From NCBI GenBank assembly GCA_021837545.1, contig JAKBFR010000074.1:1-11646 (forward strand): DNA of 11,646 nucleotides, written 5' to 3'. The position numbers and the translations under genes were made by a program. Under the pieces are notes generated by a model, which did not search any database, was not told the DNA's origin, and worked only from the letters and a program-made list of their open reading frames with translations. Source of the DNA: Bacillota bacterium. Its GTDB lineage: Bacteria; Bacillota_A; Clostridia; Clostridiales; Clostridiaceae. Of the stretch, positions 5,271-11,520 are shown in pieces. Positions within the stretch are counted from its first letter, which is position 1. Each line of letters begins with the position of its first letter.

Positions 5271-6905
5271 ATGAGATTAATAGTTATAGGAGCAGTGGCG
5301 GCAGGAACATCAGCAGCTGCAAAAGCAAGAAGAAATGATGATAATGCAGAAATCGTAATTTATGAAAAAGATAGGGATATATCTTATTCAGGTTGTGGAT
5401 TACCTTATTATATAGGTAAAGAAATAGAGGACATCGGTGAATTAACTCCTAGAGATCCTGCATTTTTTAGGAAAAAGTATAATATTGATGTATTTACAGG
5501 ATATGAAGTATTAAATATAAACTCCGATTCGAAAGAAGTAGAAGTGAAAAACCTTAATACAAATGAAGTTTTTAAAGATAAATATGATAAATTAATTGTG
5601 GCAACTGGAGCTTCACCATTTGTTCCGCAAATAGACGGAATAAATAACAACAATGTATTTTTCTTAAGAAATGTTCAAAGTGCAAGAAATATAAAAAAAT
5701 TCATAGAGAATAAAAAACCAAAGTATGCAGTAATTGCAGGTACAGGCTTTATTGGATTTGAAATGTTAGAGAATCTTATGATCGATGGAGTAAATGTAAC
5801 TATAGTTGAAATGCAAAATAAGATAACTCCAAATCTTGATGAAGATATGGCTAACTTTTTAGAAAATGCACTTATAAAAAAGAAAATAAAAATCATTAAG
5901 AATTCAACTATTACAAAAATAGATGATAAAAGTGTTACTTTAAATGATAATACTATAATTAAGAGCGATATGGTAATCATGGCGACCGGAGTTAGACCTA
6001 ATACAGATTTAGCTAGAGAAGCAGGGATTGAGATTGGTGTAACTAAAGCGATTAAAGTTAATAACAAGATGGAAACAAATATATCTGATATTTATGCTTG
6101 TGGGGATTGTATAGAAACTTTTTCTACAATAACAGGAAAGCCAGTATATAGACCATTAGGTTCTACTGCTAATAAAACAGGTAGAATAGCAGGAGAAAAT
6201 GCAACTGATGGAAAGCTTCAATATAAAGGAAATCTAAGTACAGGGATATTTAAATTATTTGATCTTACTATTGCAAATACCGGATTATCTGAAAAGGAAG
6301 CAATAGAAGAAGGTTATGATATTCAAATATGCCACAACATAAAACCAGATAAGCCATCATATTTTCATGGAAAAGAAATGGTTATAAAGGCCATTGCAGA
6401 TAAAAATACAGAAAAAATATTAGGAGTTCAAATAGTAGGTTATGAAGGTGTAGATAAAAGAATAGATGTGTTTGCTACTTTAATAACTTATGGAGCTAAG
6501 GTAGATGAGTTATTTCATTTAGACCTTGCATATGCACCACCATTTTCAACTACTAAAGACCCAATTCATTATACAGGAATGATATTAGATAATGCATTAA
6601 ATAATAATAGACCAATTATAACATCAAAAGAATTAAAGGAACTTGTAGCAAAAAATGATAAAGTTCAAATAGTTGATGCAAGAGTAAGCAAACAATACGA
6701 TGAAGCTCATGTAGATAATGCGGTAAATATACCTCATAAAAATCTAAGAGATGCTATGGAAACTTTAGATAAAGATGCAGTAGTTATAACTTATTGTAAT
6801 AAAGGGGTTACAGGGAATGCAGCACAAAATATATTCATAAATCATGGATATAAAAAAGTGTATAACCTTTCAGGTGGACACAAATTTTATAAGGGAAGTA
6901 AATAA
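5271..6905 (+). CDS. CoA-disulfide reductase / NADH oxidase family flavoprotein with C-terminal rhodanese domain
   Basis: A 544-aa cytosolic flavoprotein of the pyridine nucleotide-disulfide oxidoreductase class. Seen in order: FAD-binding MRLIVIGAVAAGTSAAAKAR (residues 1-20); the single redox cysteine Cys42 in SYSGCGLPYYIG, diagnostic of the CoADR/Nox/persulfide reductase group; NAD(P)H-binding GTGFIGFEML (157-166); the second FAD motif IYACGDC (274-280); YAPPFSTTKDP (421-431) of the dimerisation domain; then a rhodanese domain (about 455-544) with active Cys509 in TYCNKGVTGNAAQ. Relatives reduce CoA disulfide or CoA/thiol persulfides with NAD(P)H. The start is ATG 5271, 8 nt after AGGAGG (5257-5262); an in-frame GTG at 5157 lacks a family-like N-terminus. 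Lying between arsA and acr3, it may keep thiols reduced or handle thio-arsenic chemistry; that role is inference. Confidence 0.9.
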   Translation: MRLIVIGAVAAGTSAAAKARRNDDNAEIVIYEKDRDISYSGCGLPYYIGKEIEDIGELTPRDPAFFRKKYNIDVFTGYEVLNINSDSKEVEVKNLNTNEVFKDKYDKLIVATGASPFVPQIDGINNNNVFFLRNVQSARNIKKFIENKKPKYAVIAGTGFIGFEMLENLMIDGVNVTIVEMQNKITPNLDEDMANFLENALIKKKIKIIKNSTITKIDDKSVTLNDNTIIKSDMVIMATGVRPNTDLAREAGIEIGVTKAIKVNNKMETNISDIYACGDCIETFSTITGKPVYRPLGSTANKTGRIAGENATDGKLQYKGNLSTGIFKLFDLTIANTGLSEKEAIEEGYDIQICHNIKPDKPSYFHGKEMVIKAIADKNTEKILGVQIVGYEGVDKRIDVFATLITYGAKVDELFHLDLAYAPPFSTTKDPIHYTGMILDNALNNNRPIITSKELKELVAKNDKVQIVDARVSKQYDEAHVDNAVNIPHKNLRDAMETLDKDAVVITYCNKGVTGNAAQNIFINHGYKKVYNLSGGHKFYKGSK

Positions 6906-6913
6906 AACATTAA

Positions 6914-6947
6914 ATTGTTAAATAAATTAAAAAATTTATTTGGCAAT
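6914..6947 (+). repeat. 15-bp stem hairpin between oxidoreductase gene and acr3
   Basis: ATTGTTAAATAAATT (6914-6928) pairs with AATTTATTTGGCAAT (6933-6947) around an AAAA loop. Two adjacent pairs are U-G in the sense transcript and would be mismatches on the other strand. There is no T-run afterwards. It starts 8 nt after the oxidoreductase stop codon and probably acts in RNA processing, stability or partial attenuation within the operon. Confidence 0.65.
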
Positions 6948-7000
6948 AAAAGAGTATTAATTATTAAAAGTAAAAATAAAAAATGAAAAGAGGCGTTAAA

Positions 7001-8062
7001 ATGAGTAATAAATCATCAAGACTATCATTCTTAGACAGATATTTGACTCTTTGGATATTTGTTGCAATGGCACTAGGAATATTATTAGGATGGGGAGTGC
7101 CATCACTCTCAGTAGCATTATCAAAACTATCTGTAGGGACAACATCAATACCAATAGCAATTGGTCTTATAGTAATGATGTATCCACCACTCGCTAAAGT
7201 AAATTATAAGGAACTTGGAAAGGTATTTAAAAATCCAAAAGTTCTTGGATTGTCACTAGTACAGAATTGGGTTATTGGACCCGTTCTAATGTTCATACTT
7301 GCTTTTGTATTTTTAAAATCTGACTCAGAATTAATGACTGGACTTATTCTTATAGGACTTGCTAGATGTATAGCTATGGTAATTCTTTGGAACAGTTTAG
7401 CAGATGGAGATAGCGAATATGCAGCAGCATTAGTAGCATTTAATTCTATATTTCAAGTAGTATTTTATTCTGTATTTGCTTATCTTTTTATTACAGTATT
7501 GCCACCTGTATTTGGACTTACAGGGTTTGAAGTTCATATTTCGATGGGGGAAGTAGCAACGTCAGTTGCAATTTACTTAGGCATTCCTTTTTTACTTGGA
7601 ATGCTTACTAGACTTATATTAGAACCTAAAATGGGAACAGAGTGGTATACAAAAAAGTTTATTCCTAAAATTAGTCCATTAGCTTTAATAGCTTTATTAT
7701 TTACAATTATAGTAATGTTTATGTTTAAGGGAAAATATATTGTAGAACTACCTTTAGATGTTATTAAAGTAGGGATACCTCTTATAATTTATTTTATAGC
7801 AATGTTTTCTGTATCATTCTATATAAGCTATAAATCAGGCATAGATTACCACAAAACTACAACACTCGCATTTACAGCTGCAAGCAATAATTTTGAACTT
7901 GCAATAGCTGTTGCAGTAGCAGTATTTGGAATTGAGTCAAAGGTTGCCTTTGCAGCAGTAATAGGACCGTTAATTGAGGTGCCTGTAATGATAGGATTAG
8001 TAAATATAGCATTGTATTGGGGAAGAAAGTATTTTTCATATTCTAAAGATGAAAATATCTAA
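7001..8062 (+). CDS. acr3: Acr3-family arsenite efflux permease
   Basis: A 353-aa inner-membrane transporter with about ten hydrophobic helices, of the ACR3 (arsenical resistance-3) family, which exports As(OH)3 by proton exchange or coupled to ArsA. Seen: [21 protein letters not shown] near the N-terminus; [13 protein letters not shown] with Cys123, the essential family cysteine (Cys129 in the Alkaliphilus protein); a second conserved half with [20 protein letters not shown]; and [14 protein letters not shown] with Glu326, equivalent to the essential Glu305. Length is typical, so the gene is intact. The start is ATG 7001, 7 nt after AAGAGG; an in-frame ATG at 6983 lies before that site. It is the last recognisable gene of the ars operon. 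The carrier type is Acr3 rather than ArsB, although arsDA are present. Confidence 0.95.
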   Translation: MSNKSSRLSFLDRYLTLWIFVAMALGILLGWGVPSLSVALSKLSVGTTSIPIAIGLIVMMYPPLAKVNYKELGKVFKNPKVLGLSLVQNWVIGPVLMFILAFVFLKSDSELMTGLILIGLARCIAMVILWNSLADGDSEYAAALVAFNSIFQVVFYSVFAYLFITVLPPVFGLTGFEVHISMGEVATSVAIYLGIPFLLGMLTRLILEPKMGTEWYTKKFIPKISPLALIALLFTIIVMFMFKGKYIVELPLDVIKVGIPLIIYFIAMFSVSFYISYKSGIDYHKTTTLAFTAASNNFELAIAVAVAVFGIESKVAFAAVIGPLIEVPVMIGLVNIALYWGRKYFSYSKDENI

Positions 8063-8211
8063 AGTGCAAAATTTTAATAAGTGGTAAGGTAAGATATTTA
8101 AGAGAATAGTCAATATAAAAGGAACTAAAACATCCTAAATAATAAAATAGCAAGAGTAAAGAGTTATTTATGTGTATTTTAGTTCTTAATAAAATTGATG
8201 GCCATAAAAGA

Positions 8212-8240
8212 TGTAGAACTTTTATTGAAACATATATAAT
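8212..8240 (+). promoter_or_regulatory. promoter-like module, copy 1
   Basis: TGTAGA (8212-8217), a 17-bp spacer and a perfect TATAAT -10 box (8235-8240). It matches the module at 8362-8390 at 26 of 29 positions. The -35 element differs from TTGACA. If active, it would make an RNA with a leader of about 170 nt ahead of the gene at 8420. Confidence 0.45.
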
Positions 8241-8361
8241 CTGATTTTTGAATTTTTATGTTAATTTACACATATTGCAATTAATAATTTACAATGTGCA
8301 ACTAACAATTTAGGATTAAGCTCACTTATAACTATATGATTTCTAAAATGATTAATGCAAC

Positions 8362-8390
8362 TGTAGAAATTTAATTGCAACATATATAAT
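8362..8390 (+). promoter_or_regulatory. promoter-like module, copy 2
   Basis: TGTAGA (8362-8367), a 17-bp spacer and TATAAT (8385-8390), 29 bp before the start codon at 8420. It lies exactly 150 bp from copy 1. The conserved spacer end (AACA before TATATAAT) suggests the whole module, not only the -10 box, was duplicated or selected. Best candidate promoter for the 70-aa gene. Confidence 0.5.
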
Positions 8391-8419
8391 TAAAAATAAT
8401 TTAAAAGGAGATTAAGAAT

Positions 8420-8632
8420 ATGAAATATTATCTTATGACTTACAGTGCAGAGATTACACTTAGTGGAAATAGAATTTATTGGAGCAAGGCTTTAAATGGT
8501 GACCCTGTAGATTACTTTATAGAAGCGAAAGAAGAAGAGGAAAGAAAACAAACACTTAATCATTATAAAGAGTTTGCACTTAACTTTTTTACTGAAATAA
8601 CAGAAAAACAATATTTAAAATTAAATAAATAA
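8420..8632 (+). CDS. small hypothetical protein (70 aa)
   Basis: I do not recognise a family. The 70-aa product is soluble, without signal peptide, membrane segment or cysteine. The N-terminal half (MKYYLMTYSAEITLSGNRIYWSKALNGD) looks like beta strands with a turn; the second half is charged and helical, with an EAKEEEERKQ stretch and an aromatic FALNFFTEITEKQYL helix. It is probably a real gene: a good ribosome binding site (AAAAGGAG, GGAG at 8407-8410, 9 nt spacing), a perfect TATAAT 29 bp upstream, and a strong hairpin just after the stop make a single-gene unit. It is separated from acr3 by about 360 bp, so it need not belong to arsenic resistance. Confidence 0.65.
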   Translation: MKYYLMTYSAEITLSGNRIYWSKALNGDPVDYFIEAKEEEERKQTLNHYKEFALNFFTEITEKQYLKLNK

Positions 8633-8654
8633 CTTGATTTTAAAGTTTATAAGA

Positions 8655-8694
8655 TAAAGCTATAATAGTACAAAATTACACTATTATAGCTTTA
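8655..8694 (+). terminator. hairpin terminator after 70-aa gene
   Basis: A perfect 15-bp stem (8655-8669 with 8680-8694; arms TAAAGCTATAATAGT and its complement) with a 10-nt loop lies 23 bp after the stop codon at 8632. The run after it is AATATAATT rather than pure T, but the arm itself ends in GCTTTA. It could act in both directions. Confidence 0.68.
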
Positions 8695-8880
8695 AATATA
8701 ATTAATAAAATAACACATAAATGAAAAAATAGAGTTAACAAAATGAAAAGTTATATAATGGATTATTTACGAGGATTGGAAAGCGTAGAATACCATCAAT
8801 CATAAGTATAGTATTTCACAAAGTTCATTATATTTTAATGATAAAAATGAATTAATGTTAATACTTACACTAGATATTCC
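8695..8880. other. intergenic stretch, nothing recognised
   Basis: AT-rich sequence between the hairpin terminator and the IS66-type end. The only open stretch is a 20-codon frame at 8743-8805 without a ribosome binding site, which I do not accept as a gene. No RNA gene or repeat is evident. Confidence 0.5.
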
Positions 8881-9248
8881 TAAGCGTAAAAAATTAAGTA
8901 TCTAGATAGCCTGCCCTATTATTGATAAAGTTAAATCAAATATTATTAATGGGAGGACTAATATGTCTAGAAAATTAGATAATGCCAGTTGAGAAGATGG
9001 AGAATAAAATTAATGAAAAGGACAAAGAATTAAGTGCAAAAGATGAAGAAATAAAAAAACTTAAAAATGAGTTAGAATTCTTAAAATGTGTTATATCAAA
9101 TAAAAACAGAAAGATATTTGGAGTTTCTAGTGAACAAGTAGATGTAAACCAATTATCTCTATTTAACGAAGCTGAAGAATTTAGTGATTCAAACATAGAA
9201 GAACCTACTTTAGAGGAAATTACATATAAAAGAGCTAAGAAAATTAAT
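8880..9248 (+). mobile_element. IS66-family element remnant (left end plus tnpC 5' part)
   Basis: TAAGCGTAAAAAATTAA at 8881-8897 matches the terminal sequence of the second IS66 element at 11522 apart from one A in the A-run. The tnpC start lies only 82 bp inside this end, so tnpA and tnpB are absent, either deleted or because the element was of the single-gene ISBst12 type. The right part of the element is missing: sequence beyond about 9245 belongs to a tyrosine recombinase. Confidence 0.72.
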
Positions 9249-9260
9249 AGATGTAGTTAA
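8963..9260 (+). pseudogene. IS66-family transposase TnpC, N-terminal fragment, frameshifted
   Basis: A good ribosome binding site (GGGAGG, 8951-8956) precedes ATG 8963, which codes MSRKLDNAS and hits TGA at 8990. In another frame from 8982, VEKMENKINEKDKELSAKDEE continues the typical TnpC N-terminus, so a two-base loss (or one-base gain) near 8988 has shifted the frame. Next come a leucine-zipper-like coiled coil (KKLKNELEFLK) and the family landmark NRKIFGVSSEQ...QLSLFNEAEE (about 9097-9180), matching the K/R-LFGxSSE...QLxLFNEAE of IS66 TnpC. The frame ends ITYKRAKK-INRCS-stop at 9260; homology ends around YKRAKK, before the zinc-binding and DDE catalytic domains. It cannot make an active transposase. 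Confidence 0.78.
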
Positions 9261-9480
9261 TCTCTCACATGCATGGGAAAATATTTTAAAATATTCTAAA
9301 CTTCCTCATAAAAAGTTTCATTCATTAAGGCATACATTTGCTACAAAACTATTTGAAAAAGAAGTACAATTAAAAACAGTTTCAGAACTTTTAGGGCATA
9401 GCTCTATAGAAATAACAGCTAACACTTATACTCATGTTATTCCAAAACAAAAAACAACTGCAGTTGAAAAACTTAATTAG
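9250..9480 (+). pseudogene. tyrosine recombinase (phage/ICE integrase), C-terminal fragment
   Basis: The frame ending at TAG 9478-9480 codes about 75 residues of the catalytic domain of a tyrosine integrase: LSHAWENILKYSKLPHKKFH, then HSLRHTFATKLF (the HxxR box), LKTVSELLGHSS (the conserved His) and ITANTYTHVIPKQK with the nucleophilic Tyr. The N-terminal arm-binding and core-binding domains and the first catalytic Arg are missing; the sequence upstream of about 9250 is IS66 tnpC. No start codon or ribosome binding site serves this frame, so it is dead. The recombinase 3' end lies 130 bp from a tRNA-derived att core, as expected for an element integrated at a tRNA gene. Confidence 0.82.
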
Positions 9481-9538
9481 ATGTTTAATTTTTAATAATG
9501 TAGAGGATATTTTAATGAGAAAATCTAATAAAAAACTT

Positions 9539-9560
9539 AGTCGGGAAAAAGTCGGGAAAA
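9539..9560 (+). repeat. 11-bp tandem repeat AGTCGGGAAAA x2
   Basis: Two perfect adjacent copies at 9539-9549 and 9550-9560, between the integrase fragment and the tRNA-derived core. Position and one-turn period fit arm-type binding sites of an integrase or excisionase; function is inferred. Confidence 0.7.
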
Positions 9561-9610
9561 CAAGAAAAACACCAACCATTTAGATACCTAAATGCTGATG
9601 TTTACTTAAA

Positions 9611-9646
9611 TGGTGACCCCTAGGAGAATCGAACTCCTGATTTCAC
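9611..9646 (-). other. tRNA 3'-end fragment, probable attachment-site core
   Basis: Read on the minus strand, these 36 bp fold as the 3' part of a tRNA: a variable-loop segment AAATC, a perfect 5-bp T stem (AGGAG/CTCCT) with loop TTCGATT, the acceptor 3' strand AGGGGTC, discriminator A and encoded CCA. No matching D arm, anticodon arm or GACCCCT acceptor 5' strand is found at 9647-9720, so it is not a complete gene. Such fragments are left at the end of elements that integrate into a tRNA gene. The parent tRNA cannot be named from this piece; a short variable loop excludes Leu, Ser and Tyr types. Confidence 0.82.
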
Positions 9647-9891
9647 AAGAAAAATATTTTAAATAACTATAAGTGGCTATAACCCTTGAAAATACTAATG
9701 TCCATATTTATAAAAAATATAAGTAGACATATCTAAATAAAACTATGGTGTAAAAATGGTGTAAATTTTTTTGAAGGTTTGAGTAAGTAAATAAGACTTT
9801 AATTTGAAGTACAGTGTAATTGTTTTATGATTTCAATAATATAAAAATATTAAATACATCTTAGTCTGTTTTAAGAAATCTAAATATAGGT
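9647..9891. other. non-coding att-flank and mntA upstream region
   Basis: No gene is seen. Apart from the short doublets at 9667-9682 and 9745-9765 the sequence is AT-rich and unstructured up to the mntA promoter region. It probably marks the transition from the integrated element to the next accessory module. Confidence 0.45.
9745..9765 (+). repeat. direct repeat ATGGTGTAAA x2, 11-bp period
   Basis: Perfect 10-bp copies at 9745-9754 and 9756-9765. Another close doublet, CTATAA at 9667-9672 and 9677-9682, has a 10-bp period. Both lie on the side of the tRNA-derived core away from the integrase and may be further recombinase arm sites. Confidence 0.55.
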
Positions 9892-9906
9892 TATAATAGA
9901 ATTATA
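9869..9906 (+). promoter_or_regulatory. mntA-hepT promoter with palindromic candidate operator
   Basis: A perfect TATAAT -10 box (9892-9897) with a weak TTTTAA at -35 (9869-9874, 17-bp spacer). The -10 box is the left arm of a perfect palindrome TATAAT-AGA-ATTATA (9892-9906), a plausible site for autoregulation as seen in many toxin-antitoxin operons. Regulation is inferred. Confidence 0.5.
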
Positions 9907-9934
9907 CATATTTGATACTTAAAGGGGTGAAATT

Positions 9935-10351
9935 GTGATTAATATAGATGCTAAGCAAAATGACTTAAAGAATTATTTGATAAGTAATACTAATATAGTA
10001 GCAGCGTGGTTTATAGGGTCATATGGAACAGCAGACCAAACAGAGGACAGTGATATTGATATTGCCTTATTATTTGATAAACCTGTTGATATTTTGGCTG
10101 AGATGGAGATATTATGCAAAATTAGTGAAATTGTTGAATTTGATAATATTGATACTATTAATCTTTTGTGTGCACCTATAACATTACAATTTAAAGTTAT
10201 AGATGAAGGTCGAAGTATTTATGAAAAAGATTATTATAAAGTTTGTGATTTTATGGAAGAAACTTTTAATAAATATAGAGATGAAAAATATTATTTAGAT
10301 AGATTTATGTATGATTTTTATGAAGGTTATGGAGTTAGGAGTAATGCTTAA
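9935..10351 (+). CDS. mntA: MntA-type nucleotidyltransferase antitoxin
   Basis: A 138-aa protein of the minimal nucleotidyltransferase (MNT) family. Known role: MntA neutralises the HEPN ribonuclease HepT by attaching AMP units to a tyrosine next to its catalytic motif. Seen: FIGSYGTADQTEDSDIDIALLFD (about 26-48) containing GSx10DxD (Gly28, Ser29, Asp40, Asp42), and the segment FDNIDTINLL (about 69-78) with the probable third acidic residue. The start is GTG 9935, 5 nt after AAAGGGGTG (9921-9929); no ATG fits. Its stop overlaps the hepT start (TAATG at 10349-10353), so the pair is translationally coupled, antitoxin first. Intact by length and motifs. Confidence 0.9.
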   Translation: MINIDAKQNDLKNYLISNTNIVAAWFIGSYGTADQTEDSDIDIALLFDKPVDILAEMEILCKISEIVEFDNIDTINLLCAPITLQFKVIDEGRSIYEKDYYKVCDFMEETFNKYRDEKYYLDRFMYDFYEGYGVRSNA

Positions 10352-10770
10352 TGGAATTTGATAAAAATAAAGTAGATCAAAAATTGCTGTTTATGGATAC
10401 TTGTTTAAATAAATTAAAGAAACTAAAAGCCTTTGATAAAGAGATATTTATAGAGGATTTTACAAAAGTTGATAGTGCTAAATATTTATTGCAGGTAAGT
10501 ATAGAAGCAATGTTAGATATATCAAGTCACTTAATTGCTAGAAATAGATGGGGAAAGCCGAAAGATAACAAAGAACATTTTCAAATATTATCTGATAATG
10601 GGATAATAGATAAGAACGATGTATCAATATATTTTAATATGGCGAAATTCAGAAACAGGATAGTGCATATGTACTTTAATATTAGTGATGAGATGATATA
10701 CGATATTGTTCAGAATAATATTAATGATTTTGAAAGATTTATTGGTAATATTGCAAGAGTAATTATATAA
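10351..10770 (+). CDS. hepT: HepT-type HEPN ribonuclease toxin (DUF86)
   Basis: A 139-aa, all-helical HEPN-domain protein. HepT toxins are dimeric RNases (tRNA or mRNA cleavage) held inactive by AMPylation by MntA. Seen: a helical N-terminus, KYLLQVSIEAMLDISSHLIA (about 44-63), typical of DUF86, then NRWGKPKDNKEHFQIL, and the catalytic signature FRNRIVHMYF with Arg101, His106 and Tyr108, i.e. RX4HXY; Tyr108 is the expected AMPylation site. The start ATG overlaps the mntA stop. The gene looks intact, so the toxin is probably functional. An 18-bp hairpin terminator follows 20 bp after the stop. The pair may stabilise this region or act in phage defence, as shown for some relatives; its natural trigger is unknown here. 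Confidence 0.9.
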   Translation: MEFDKNKVDQKLLFMDTCLNKLKKLKAFDKEIFIEDFTKVDSAKYLLQVSIEAMLDISSHLIARNRWGKPKDNKEHFQILSDNGIIDKNDVSIYFNMAKFRNRIVHMYFNISDEMIYDIVQNNINDFERFIGNIARVII

Positions 10771-10790
10771 ATTTATATTATTTCTAAAAC

Positions 10791-10831
10791 AGTGTCATCT
10801 AAAAATAGGATTTCTATTTTTAGATGACACT
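10791..10831. terminator. strong bidirectional terminator between convergent hepT and helicase
   Basis: A perfect 18-bp stem (10791-10808 with 10814-10831; arms begin AGTGTCATCT) with a 5-nt GATTT loop. It is followed on the plus strand by AATCCTTTTTC and on the minus strand by TTTTAG, so it can end both the mntA-hepT transcript and the convergent helicase transcript. Confidence 0.88.
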
Positions 10832-10877
10832 AATCCTTTTTCGAATGTTCATAATAGTAGCTTCTTAATAATACTTT

Positions 10878-11520
10878 CTATATATCCTCAAATTCATATT
10901 GTATGCCAGTATTTTCTTCTATGTTATAATCAAGATTTTTATAGCCTTTAAGTCTTTTATTATACATTTTTACTAAAATGGAGACATTATTGTCTACGTA
11001 GTCATATATTTTCACCACATTTTTACCTTCGTACGTTCTTTGTAATCTTCCAGCATATTGTTCAAGTATGCCTTTCCAAGATATTGGCATTGTTAAAAAC
11101 AAAGTATCTAATCGTGGTTCATCAAAACCTTCACCAATATATTTTCCAGTTGCTAATATTATAAATTGTTCGTCTTTAGAAAATGATTTTATCATATCAA
11201 TAGCTAAGTTTCTTTGTGTATTCTTCATTCCGCCTTTTAATACTACAATTCTATCAGTATATGTACTAAGCATGTTTGATAAAATATTTAGATGTTCCAC
11301 TCTTTCAGTTAATACGAGTGGGGTAGAACCAAGGTTAAATGATTCAATAACATCATTTATAATCAATTCATTTCTCGATTTATCATTCATAATTTTATTA
11401 AATAGCTCTGCTAGTTTTAATTTAGATAAATCTTTATGAGATTGTATTTCATTATTTCTTGGGATAAGCATATGTGCAATTTTTTTCTCATTTTCTACTT
11501 TGCTAATTGCCTTATGGACT
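10878..11520 (-). pseudogene. superfamily II DEAD/DEAH helicase, C-terminal part, cut by IS66
   Basis: About 213 residues of the second RecA-like domain of an SF2 helicase. Seen: motif IV region PLVLTERVEHLNIL, VVLKGGMKNTQRN, motif V ILATGKYIGEGFDEPRLD, TLFLTMPISWKG, motif VI QYAGRLQR, then a tail VVKIYDYVD...MYNKRLKGYKNLDY. The combination resembles helicases of TOTE-type conflict systems and related Clostridium restriction-like helicases; that subfamily call is from memory of the motifs. The first domain (Walker A, DEAD/DEAH box) is missing: genuine sequence starts with VHKAI at 11519 reading leftwards, and upstream codons lie in the end of an IS66 element. An in-frame ATG within the IS (11591) would give a 237-aa chimera, with no clear function. 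The stop is at 10878, 47 bp from a bidirectional terminator. Confidence 0.82.

Larger units (their letters stand above)
8063..8419 (+). other. 357-bp non-coding region with hairpin and repeats
   Basis: I see no credible gene here. A composite hairpin spans 8120-8187 (GAACTAAAA at 8122-8130 with TTTTAGTTC at 8177-8185, inner AAATAA 8138-8143 with TTATTT 8164-8169), possibly the weak 3' end of the ars transcript. A promoter-like module occurs at 8212-8240 and again at 8362-8390. TGCAAC is repeated at 8297, 8356 and 8376. No riboswitch or T-box consensus was recognised. Confidence 0.6.

Noticed and set aside
5408..6067. Minus-strand frames opposite the flavoprotein gene
   Set aside because: Hydrophobic shadow translations with no start signals.
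8170..8244. 24-codon frame MCILVLNKIDGHKRCRTFIE...
   Set aside because: No proper ribosome binding site, overlaps the hairpin arm and the promoter-like module, and no recognisable family.
8260..8310. Possible riboswitch or T-box in the leader of the 70-aa gene
   Set aside because: No T-box (AGGGTGG) or known aptamer core seen; the stems are short and AT-rich, typical of clostridial intergenic sequence.
8212..8390. CRISPR-like repeat pair
   Set aside because: Only two copies, separated by about 120 bp with no spacer regularity, and each looks like a promoter.
8743..8805. 20-codon frame before the IS66 remnant
   Set aside because: No ribosome binding site and no recognisable similarity.
9611..9690. 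Complete tRNA gene on the minus strand
   Set aside because: The T arm and acceptor 3' end are present, but there is no D arm, anticodon arm or matching acceptor 5' strand at the needed distance.
11068..11439. 123-aa plus-strand frame opposite the helicase remnant
   Set aside because: Shadow of the minus-strand helicase, whose motifs IV-VI are unmistakable.
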